Positions 39,498 through 49,362 of a DNA stretch of 64,000 nucleotides are shown one piece after another. The translations under genes and the position numbers were made by a program. The stretch is from Galaxea fascicularis (lineage: Eukaryota > Cnidaria > Anthozoa > Scleractinia > Euphylliidae): assembly GCA_948470475.1 (NCBI GenBank), contig OX419342.1:322201-386200 (forward strand), read 5' to 3'. Positions within the stretch are counted from its first letter, which is position 1. Each line of letters opens with the position of its first letter. Under the pieces are notes generated by a model, which was given only the letters and a program-made list of their open reading frames with translations, was not told the DNA's origin and ran no database searches.

Positions 39498-39789
39498 GTT
39501 TATTTTTCTCCAGCAATCAAGGTAGACTTCCTTTGTTGCAAAAGAGATTGTGATTGGTCAGAGATAAAGTCTGTCCAATCACAGTAAGTCTATTATCCTT
39601 CCAACGAAAGGCCGGTTTCCGCAAAGCCTGCGCTGTCTCTGCAAAGCTGAAGTTGGTGCAGATCATTGTGGACAGCTGAGGGGAACTTAGCCGTGATATC
39701 CAGCGTCAAATGAAATCGTCATCTAATTTTGAAACAATTAAATTGTGTGGTAAAATGTTGTCTCTATCTGGAAGCTCAATACCTTGAAA
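39498..39789. promoter_or_regulatory. Bidirectional promoter of C1orf198-like and SELENON
   Basis: Only 292 bp separate the two start codons. The stretch holds an ATTGG at 39553-39557 and a CCAAT at 39575-39579, i.e. inverted CCAAT boxes, as often seen in divergent housekeeping promoters. No TATA box is obvious. Confidence 0.6.
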
Positions 39790-42700
39790 ATGAAAGAAAA
39801 CGGTGGCACAGTTGAGGAGAATCCCTCCAAGCAACTAATTTCCGGCTGCAAACTTGTTCTTGGTTCGATTTTGTTCGCAGTTGTTTTTAATCACCTTGTG
39901 ATTTTACCATTCTTCCATGAGAGGTTAAACCAGGGACAACCTAGCAAAGGAAGCGCATATTATGTGCAAAATGGCGTGGTGGACGAAGAGGTTGTTAGCT
40001 TGTTTGTGACTTACGATGCGGACCTGGATGGCGTCCTCGACCTGACAGAATTTGTTGCAGTTGCAAACAGAATTTTGAATCGGAAAGTAAGTAGGTCATG
40101 TCGTGCTTGATTTCTTGTATGCTACGTAGCTTCATTAGTTTGGGTACAGTACAAATCAAGGGATGCAAATTAAAGTACTGTTCAACAATTAATATTGAAA
40201 TGGATGGATGTATTAAATTAAATCAATTTCCAGAAGAGATCGAAAGGTACAATAAGTTTGTTTCATTATTGGTTAATTACACAAATAAGATTTATTTCAA
40301 TATTCTGTGGTTTGAAATAATTGTTATTGTAGAAGCTTTGTTTCTACATAATAGCTACTGGTTTTGTCTGCTCGAAGGAAGGTGCATCACTATCATATTA
40401 CAGGAACTAAATTTGTCTCTTCAGTGGGGGCTGGAACCAAGTTTATTTGAGTATCTCAAAAACTTGGTTTTATCAAAGGAGTTGATAATGTATACTGACC
40501 ACCATACAGGGATTCTAAGAGCTGACATTTGGAGATTAGCCCTTTGTCAGAGTGAATCCCTAGCTATACGGTGAGCACTGCAGTTTCTTTAGAAACTACC
40601 TCCTTTAATCATTTGAGTATCTGTGTCATTCTTTTTTTTCTTCAAATTTTATAATCTTGATTTGCCAACAGGTATGCGCATAAATTAATATGTTACAAGA
40701 TCGGTTAAATCTCAAGATGGTGCTGTATTAAAATAATTATTGTTTGGTTTACATGATGTACCCCCTCTCTCTATCATGGTCATTCCCTTTGCCCTCCCCC
40801 CCTTCTCCCTACTTCTTAACTCCTCCACTGCCCTCCCCCCCTATTGCTAAATTTTTACACTCAAGCTATGTACATTAAAATTTACTTTAGGTTGAAGGTA
40901 ATCAGCACCTGGTAAATCCCAGTGGAGATGGTATTATACAAGACTGGCAGGAGGATAATGGAGAAAAACTGACAGTCATTTCGCAGTTCACTCCATTGGT
41001 TCTGTCAACAATGTCAAAGTATTCAGATGAGACCTCTGATGATCCTGTGAGTGCATGGTTTTAATTTAACTGAGGATTATTAAATTTATGTATTCTATAA
41101 AAAACACAGGACTGTCTGATCTGAAGAAAGTTGTTATAAGTCCAAAACCTTTCTGTTTCATGTGTACTAGCTAGTTACTCATGACAAATCAATGATTATT
41201 TAGGAGGTTGTTTGAATAAGAAGTTTTGGCAATGTTGTTTTTCTTTCTGATAGGTGAGCTGATGCTAAATCCCATAATAGTGATTGGTAACATTAGTCAG
41301 ACGGTGCTTAGAATTTGCAGTTTTCCAGGCTTAACAAATGACCGCATACTTTTAAGATTGTTTATCTGAAGCTGAAATTGTTATTCTTCAGGGACATGAA
41401 AACCAACTACAAGGATTGAAATCATGGACAAATACCACTGCTTCTATGGTTAGATTCTCAGTGAGGGAATTTGAGGCATTTTTACCTGATCAAGCTGTTA
41501 CACCATTATTGGCACAGCCATGGTACATCATAGAACCCAGACTCGAAAAAGGAGGTATGTGCACTATCCTTATTGTATTATGACTATGTTAGGGTACTCT
41601 TTATATGTTTTCAGTGTGTAAATTCTACCCACAAAATGAAGTCACAGATGTACATTTCAGTACTGTGAATCAGAAAATTGGTTAACCAGGAAGTACACTT
41701 GCACTGGAAAACCAGCCGCTATAATGAAATTGAACCATGATAAGAACATACTTCATCAAACAAATATTCAATGTATTGTAGGATAAATACCTTTCTTACT
41801 CTGTTTCATTGATAAACTCTAGGTCCAGGTTTGACCAGTGATCGCTATTATCCTCCACTCATAAAAGGCAGATTAACCATTATTTACAAACTGCTAGCTA
41901 TATTTCACCCTCGGCCATTTCTGCTGACAAGGTTTGGTCCTCAGGGAACAGTGGCTTGTGTTCGAGCAGAGAACAAAGACTACTGGAATATTGTGTTCAG
42001 GTTGGTACTCTGGGCTGTGCATTCATGGTGATCTGAGAGGTGACATGTTGGCAAATAGCAAAAGTTTGGTCTCAGGAATGAAGATGTTATAGGTTGACAA
42101 TTAAGCTGATGTCCACTTTAACATAGCTTTCAAAAGAGAGACAGTCTCACCATACTGCTTTTCTTTTCCTGAGATCCCTTTTGAACCCAGGCTAGCAACT
42201 ATTGTGATCATTAGCCCAAGCAAACTTTTAGATTGAATAAAAATGACTTAATTGGGCATTCAAGAAGTATTTCTACTCTAGAAGAACATTTTTGAAAGGC
42301 TACTGACTGTGTGGATTTTTCAAACTGGCTTGAAAGTTGTTTTCCACAAGACCAGAGAACCTATGACCAGCAAAAAAGAAATTTGAGGGATGTTGACTCA
42401 GTGGTATTTTGATTTCATAGGATCCATGCTGAATATCAGTTAAATGAGCCTCCTTTGTTACCATTTTGGTTCACTCCAGCACAGTTTTTGGGAAATATTG
42501 TGATCAAGAAGGATGGCAGCCATGTGCAATATTTCCATTTGGTTGTTCCTAATAACAGAAGTCTCAATGTTGGTATGTATATGCATTGTTATCAGGGTAA
42601 GTTAATAACTTCCATCATGTGCATTATAGTGATCATCATCATCATCATCTTCGTCAGTCTTATCAACACTTATGTGTGGTTGTATGTTTCATTACAAACT

Positions 42701-45700
42701 ATAAGTAAGCAAACTTGCAATGTAATAATTGGCTACACAGTGACATTTTTATCCTAATAGACTGTCTGGAAGCAAGTGCAGTTGTCAAATGTATGATAAT
42801 CCAACTAGCCAAGAATATAATAGCCTGCAAGTCACCAGCAGACGTATTTCCGGTCGTCGCTTCTCTCCCTCCGAAACTTGGAACTTGAGCCGAAAAAACC
42901 GGATGCTCTCGCAGGCTAAGAATACAACCACCTCTACTAAATTTCTTTCTGTGTTTACTACAACTATAAGATGGCTCCATCCCTTACCAAATCTGAGCTG
43001 ATTGAAACCTCAAACTAACAAGGATAATTTTAAGTTATTAATCTTGTTGTCAGCAAATATTAGATTATGTTAATGTTGGTAAATGATTTATCATAATTAT
43101 TTTTTTTGTTCACATAATTTATAATTATGCACACGGGAGAAATTTTAACATTGGAGTGGAATACCTGAGAAATTAATGTCTTTAGTCTAATCCTTCAACA
43201 ACTACCAGACTAAATAATAATGTATATACCCTGTTGCAGATATGGAATGGTTAGTATCTGAGGAGCATAATCATCCTGGAAAAGGTAAATATTATGATAT
43301 TTAAACAGAACAAGGATACTTGAAACTAACAAAGTATACTGTCCATTTACTCTGATGAAGGGCTAACACTCGAAACGCCAGCTTTTAGAATCCCTGTACG
43401 GTGGTCAATTTACACTATCAACTCTGTTGATAATACCAAATTTTTGTGTACTACTTCCCCACTGATGCAGCACCACACTTTCTTTAGAAACTAACCCCTT
43501 TATATATTGTACATTATTTGGACTTTCCAATATTATTTTTAGAAACCAAAAGTGACAAAGAGGACAGTGAAGGGGATGAAAATATGGAGGTTGACATTGG
43601 TTAGTGAACTGAATTTGAATTGCAAAGGATCAAGAGACTGACAAACATGTTCTATTCATATGAATGTAGTTTTCTATCATGCAGTTTTTTCAGAAATATT
43701 GTATTACTCATCCAAGGTAGGAATTAAGTGTGCCTTCTCTGTCTGATGCAGATGTAAGTGAGTTACGGATACTATACTCAAATGAAGGATGAACCTCGCA
43801 GTTGTGAATGCAATTTATGCAATTGCGTAAAGAAGCCTGAAAAAAATTCAGGACTTCAATAGGGTTTGAACCCATGACCTCATGATACAGGTGCGATGTT
43901 CTAACCAACTGAGCTGTGAAGCCACTGACGTTGGGAGCTGGTCAATTGTAGGTTCATATGTTCCCTTGAGAGTGAAGAATGTGAATGATGTATATATGAA
44001 TCAATCATATAAACTGAGGAAATGAAATCAAATGAAGACTGATCCTTGCAATTGTGAACACAATTTAATAATATAATGCAATTGCATAAAGAAGTCTGAA
44101 AAAATATTCAGGATTTCAGTTGGGTTTGAACCCATGACCTTGCAATACCGATGCGATGCTCTAACCAACTGAGCTATGAAGCCACTGGCATTGGGATACT
44201 ATACTGACACAGTAGTTTTTATGCAACTAGGTATACCGGCATCTGGTAGTTTGAGGTAGTGCTTATTGGATCTGTTTTGAACGTTTTTGCTTGTCATTAT
44301 GCTCCCCTAGGATTTCTACCTCAAATGGAACTTCAGAGTAAAATGCCATCAGCTTTGGTTAATGAGGAACAAATGGATGCAGCCTTAAGCTCTGCCCAAT
44401 TTCAAAATAACATCAAGTGGGATAAACAAATTTCATTTAAGGAAGCTTACAAAGCATTGGAAAGCCAGTTCTATGGTTTTAAGAAGGTAAGGGATTTTAC
44501 TGTACATAGAAATTGGTTTTCCTTCATAATTTTGTACAGTCAATCATTTTGTCTTTTACTGGTAGTTTTAGATGGAGCAGTTATGCCTTCAGTTGCCTTC
44601 AATTTTTGTGGTGCTGGGTATCTGGAACTTAAGCTTAATTAGCAAATAAATTCACAACTTGGTCATTACTTGTGCACTCAATTATATGACGCAACATGTA
44701 TTATATTTCAGGTATCTTACTTACCTTTTAAAGATGCTATCAATCAGGCAAGGGCCGAAAACAAGCTTGTTCATCACATCCTGCTTTGGGGAGCTTTAGA
44801 CGATCAGTCATGCTGAGGTAACTGACTTCAGTTCACTGGTAATATGGTTTTCATCTAACAATCTTTCCATAATTTACAACTTGGCTGATGTCTGTGCTTA
44901 CTTGATAAGAGGGGCAGTTATTTGCCGAACGATTTCACACAGTTTCTCTGTTTCATACCTGCCAAGTTTCCTTGCTAGGTCAAATGCTTGTGACTTTCTT
45001 CATGTTACTTGGATTTCCGCGTAGACAACCCGACCTATTCCGAACATTTTTTAGCGAAGTTCTTTTGATGATTTCTGAAAGTTGCAAAAGATCTTCGATT
45101 TCAAAACGATTATGAAAGATACCTACCCCAAGCTTTTCTAAGAGAAATTAAACGTCAGTTCACATGACTTGCAGATTTTGGGAGTAGACGCTGTGAGAAT
45201 GGCCCCTGACATTTTTTTTTCTTTTTTCAGGTTCGGGGCGAACTCTCCGGGATGGACCCTTGGAGAGTTCGCCCATTATCCGTCTGTTGAAGGAGAAATT
45301 CATCAGCAGTTGGACTCTTGTCGCAGAACTAAAGGTCTGGGGTAATATTGTCTGATGTAAAATTAACATTGTGCCAGCAACCGCGAGAATGCTGAACGTG
45401 ATTTTAGGCCTTTTTAAATAAACGTTTCTGAACAATGTTCGACGTGTTTCTGAGTAATCAGTAAGCTTAAATATATAATACTTAAGATAAGATTGCCCGT
45501 AGATTTTGGCAGAATGTAAATACTGGCAGACATACTAAAATTGGAACATTGTTAGCCATTCAAACCACTACCTCACTGTTCCATTTTGTGTTGTAAAGGA
45601 TATCGCTGCCAATGACACCGAGGTTGAGATGTCTGAAGCAGCCAAGTCGCACTTGGATAGTTACAGGTTTGTGCACGTCAGCCGCTATTTCGGATGTTAT

Positions 45701-46652
45701 TCGGAAATGCCGAGTTGTCTGTCTAGTGTGCCATGATCACACGCCACAGGAAGCACACTCTTATGGAGTAACGAAGAGGCAACTTGCTACCCAATGTGAC
45801 GCCTCAGGGCTCCCCCAGCAGATTATCGCTGGTAACATTTGTATACCTGGGGAAAGAGTCAGTTTAAGGGATAGTTTCTTGTCAATTACACGATGGTAGA
45901 GGTTGGGCCCAAGACAACCGATCCCACTCCTGCGTGAACACCAGTTCGTTCAAAACATAGCAAACAACAAAATCTAATTTCTGCTTTTTACGTCCCAGCA
46001 CTTGCGGGGGATTGAAAGGAATAAAGCCACTTCCTTTGATGCGTAAATATGGTGATAAAAAGAAAAAAATGAAAGCCCAAACCAACGCATTTACCTTGTG
46101 GAAATGTCAGTCGCTTTTATAAAAAGAAATCTTTGGAGGGGGGGGGGGGGGGGAAGGTTTGTGTTCAACAGGCCAAAACGTGGGTTATGATTACAGACCT
46201 CGGCTGAAATTTAGCTTTTTTTAGGGGTGATTTGTCTCCTTATACAGCAGTTGGTTGATGGAGACGTCGAAATGCCATCTTTGGTCAGTCGAACTGTGAC
46301 AATTGTAGATTGTGTCAAAGTAATCGGTTCGCTTTGAATACTTTTGTTGAAGGTTTCCTGTGGAGTCAATGGTTTCTCTTCCTAACGGAACTGTTTTGTC
46401 AAGAATAAATGCGAATGATCTGATGGATGGTAACTCAAATGGACACTTAGAGTAAGCTATCACTGAAGTTTCCTGCAGGAATACAACATTCGATCCTTTT
46501 TGTTTAAATGCACTTGTGACAAATGCAGTACGTTATTTTGTCATATTTCTTACAGGATTCCTTTTGACTTCAGTGACGATTTGAGTGTCATTTACTACAA
46601 GTTTCTGGAGGAAGGTCTCACGAAAGCCAGGGAACTGGGATCAAAAGAATAA
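39790..46652 (+). CDS. SELENON: Selenoprotein N
   Basis: ER membrane selenoprotein that regulates SERCA and redox/calcium balance in animals. Thirteen exons: 39790-40086, 40891-41046, 41392-41554, 41823-42000, 42421-42572, 43240-43284, 43543-43599, 44311-44486, 44712-44817, 45231-45334, 45599-45666, 46353-46451, 46556-46652. They give 565 residues with TGA read as Sec. N-terminal signal anchor at about residues 20-42; EF-hand loop at residues 76-87 ([12 protein letters not shown]); conserved blocks [26 protein letters not shown] and [10 protein letters not shown]; redox motif DDQSC-U-GSGRTL with Sec at residue 443; C-terminal LPNGTV...INAN. All phases close. Exon 10 ends at a weak donor (AAG then GTCTGG) with a better-looking but frame-breaking GTAATA 7 bp later. 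Human SELENON is 556-590 residues, so this looks complete. Confidence 0.95.
40445..40612. repeat. Inverted fragments of dispersed repeat (family R)
   Basis: Reverse-complemented, 40445-40562 reads GGGCTAATCTCC..., CTTAGAATCCCTGTATGGTG and a TATCAACTCCTTTGAT block, matching the repeat at 43347-43502. Right next to it, 40570-40612 carries the repeat's other end (CAGTTTCTTTAGAAACTACC) on the plus strand. Both lie in SELENON intron 1, so the long open frame at 40098-40574 is repeat and intron sequence. Confidence 0.75.
43347..43502 (+). repeat. Dispersed repeat, family R
   Basis: The sequence from CTCTGATGAAGGGCTAACAC through CTTTTAGAATCCCTGTACGG to GAAACTAACCCCTT recurs at 49247-49368 and, inverted, at 40445-40612. 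It looks like a non-coding tail of a larger retroelement. SELENON intron 6. Confidence 0.75.
43772..44190 (-). mobile_element. Head-to-tail dimer of tRNA-derived SINE (family 1)
   Basis: On the minus strand two tRNA-like heads, each with an A-box-like CAGCTCAGTTGG or TAGCTCAGTTGG and a B-box-like GGGTTCAAACCC, are joined by a shared body (CAGGCTTCTTTACGCAATTG and related text). The heads sit at about 43860-43925 and 44120-44185. They lie in SELENON intron 7. They are SINE heads, not tRNA genes. Confidence 0.85.
44814..44816 (+). other. SELENON: Selenocysteine UGA codon of SELENON
   Basis: TGA follows TGC in frame at the invariant SCUG motif. The reading frame resumes across the intron to give GSGRTLR, as in vertebrate SELENON. 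The exon ends one base after the TGA. Standard gene callers will call this a stop or skip the exon. Confidence 0.94.
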
Positions 46653-47903
46653 TACACATTTAAATTCCAGTGAAGAGAAAAAAACTATCTTATTAAACTA
46701 AGAACAATTGATATAACTAAATTTTTATTCAAACAGGCGATAACTGTAGAGAAGAAAAAGAAGTGAACAGTGATGCAAGTTTTAACTTAAAAAACAAACA
46801 AGGAATAAAAAAAATCTTTGATCGCAAGGACTACTGAACATTTACAGGCAATTATATAGACTTCGAATATAAACCCACTATAATTTTTAGCCATTTCGCT
46901 AAAGAGTTTCATGTTGTATTTAATGTAATTCACAAAAGAACAAACCAAAACAAACGACAAAGTGAAAGATATGCGATGTCAAGATTTAAGATTCTACCTG
47001 AATCAGGTTCAATCAGCATCTTTCATGGCTTACTGATGACAACTTTTTGACCTTTTAATTGAATACACACCAACAATGGCGTCTTGATATCATTTGTTAT
47101 TTTTTCAGCCACTGAAACATGTTAAAACACAAACATGCAGATTTCCTTCAAATGATACTTCATATGCTTCTCTGAATGATGACGACTTGACAAAAACGTG
47201 TGCAAGTTGTTTGATGAAACGAGAGAGTAAATGAAGCAAAATCTATTTTCCACAAAATTATATTTCGAGAACAAACCTTATACCTTTGTTTATGCGATAT
47301 AGTCCAATAGTTTTCCACATGTTTTAGTATTTAATGTTTGAAATTCTTGCAATAAATTATCTGAGAAATGTTACTCTTGTGATCGCTAAGAAATTATCAC
47401 TGGTGGGGGAAATGCGAACAACGCGTCGCCGTAAGTATTCCAAATCTTGTAGTCTGCAGTTGAGAATTCGTGCGCTGTGGAGAAACAAACAAACTTGTTA
47501 CCATAAAGGTGTTACTAAGGATTAAGGTGACTCACACCCTTATTTGTCATGGCTGGGGTACTTTCTCGTGACTGGGATCTTCAGAGGTGCATCAAAGAAG
47601 AGGGGGGGGGGGGTGGGGACTAAGAAACTACGGCGGCTGAGCCAACGAGCGTGGCATACTCCAACCAACCATCAGAGATGCAAGAATTCATTGCAGTTGT
47701 ACTGCAAGACGCTGGAATCGATTAGTTACTGGGTTTGGATTTCAGAATAACAGTAGACAGAAAACGTGAATACAAGAAGAGCAAAGAAGGTGGACTCATG
47801 GTACTCAATATTGACTCTTGCCTTTAGTACGAGGGCTATGAAACTCCTAAACACTACAAATGAATTTCTTCCAGCAATGCGTGTGCCAGTGATAGGTACT
47901 TAC
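46653..47903. other. SELENON 3' UTR and convergent spacer with AP5M1
   Basis: This holds the candidate SECIS element and possible AATAAA signals at 46803-46808 and 47351-47356. Only the latter lies after the SECIS. The last exon of AP5M1 (minus strand, about 20-30 residues) should lie here but I could not place it. A poly-G run lies near 47602-47612. Confidence 0.55.
47167..47228 (+). promoter_or_regulatory. SELENON: Candidate SECIS element of SELENON
   Basis: ATGA at 47179-47182 begins a hairpin. CGACTTG pairs with CAAGTTG, then ACA pairs with TGT across one bulged G. The apical loop is AAAACG, and TGAT sits on the 3' side (47212-47215). CTCT and AGAG flank it as the lower helix. This fits the SECIS plan: ATGA core, unpaired A residues in the apical loop, 3' GA. 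It lies about 520 bp after the stop and before AATAAA at 47351. Confidence 0.7.
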
Positions 47904-49326
47904 TTATAGTTAATTTGAATTTGCCGCCAGGATAAACAACCAGTGACTTTTGATCAATGGCACATCCTGATAAAGTAAACTCTTGGATCTTGAAAAATAC
48001 CTGGTAAAAGTCAAAAAACAGAGAAACACTTTTAAAAGTTTTAACTTACAAGGGGTTTTCCAGTGAAAGTGATTAAAATAATGGCTTTAATAGCGTTTAA
48101 ACTAAAGTCATTGCACCTGGTTACAGAAGACGTATAAAAAATGTTGCAATGAGATGACAAACCAATCTGAAATCGGCAAAAGTAATCAAACGATGAACCG
48201 TTTACATTACGCTTACAAGGTGAATCAGAAATGAATCACTAAAACAAATAAAAAAGAATTGCGTGCGCAAAAATGGAAAGAACATTTTCGAAACGTTTTT
48301 CTAAATGCTGTCTTTATCACCTGCGCGTAACTGTTGATTCCAGTACAAAAGGGATCCTCCACGAACCCAACACCAGCTGACTGACTGTCTGCTCCCTGCT
48401 GCCTTTTCTCTCCAAAGTGCACTGTGGCATTCAGTGACGCTTCCAGAGTCTTGGAAGGAAACTTCTGACCTACCGATCGTAAGAACAGCACGTTATTTCT
48501 CGATTAATGCTTGACCTGGGTCATGGTAAGAAAAACGGTTAGTGGCAGAAGGGGTGACTCGGCGGTTTACGGCGAGTTCGCCCCACGGTGAGATCGCTCC
48601 ATGTAGTAAATATAGGCAGTCAACGACTGCATGTAGCTACTGCTGAATGTTTTCCTTGTCTCGCCCAGCCTTGTTCCGCGACAGCGATAATGAAGAATTC
48701 GATGGATTTCAGTGAACAGGTTTTGTGCTTGCTTCAAAAACGGCGCCTTTATAATTTAAACTTGAATGTGTCTTTATGTATCCTTTCCAAACAATAAAAC
48801 AAAGATACAAATCGATACCGGAGTGTGCTATAACACAAGGATGCATCCAGTGAAGAAGTAACGTAACAGTCTTGACCTAAAGTACGGTCAAGACACTTTT
48901 TACACGAGAAGGGGAAAATACGGTTTACACCCTTTCTACCAAATCTAAACGTCACAACAACGAAAGACAACTAAAACAGACCTCGGTCTATGCGCATGCA
49001 CCGTGGAATTGGAACTCGAGCCTCACGAAACACAAATGTATCACTCAAACTTTGACAAACACCAAACGGTCGAAAACAAATTGAAACAAAGAAAGAGGAA
49101 GAAAAAGGACTACTACTAGGCGTTGTACCCAGATGACCCAAAAATTAATGGAGCAGGGAACGAAACCTTTTTTCAAATGAATACAACGTCGGCTGGTGTT
49201 GTTCTGGGTAAGCGCCTGGTTCAACTCCTCAGTCATCCTTGTAAATCCTTTAAGCTTTTAGAATCCCTGTACGGTGGTCAATTTACATTTATCAACTCTG
49301 TTGATAATACCAGATTTTACTACTTC

Positions 49327-49362
<36 letters not shown>

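Noticed and set aside
40098..40574. 158-residue open frame in SELENON intron 1
   Set aside because: Its second half is an inverted copy of the family R repeat; no splice phase fits SELENON.
43860..44185. Two tRNA genes on the minus strand
   Set aside because: The heads lack a full cloverleaf and are joined to a SINE body repeated elsewhere.
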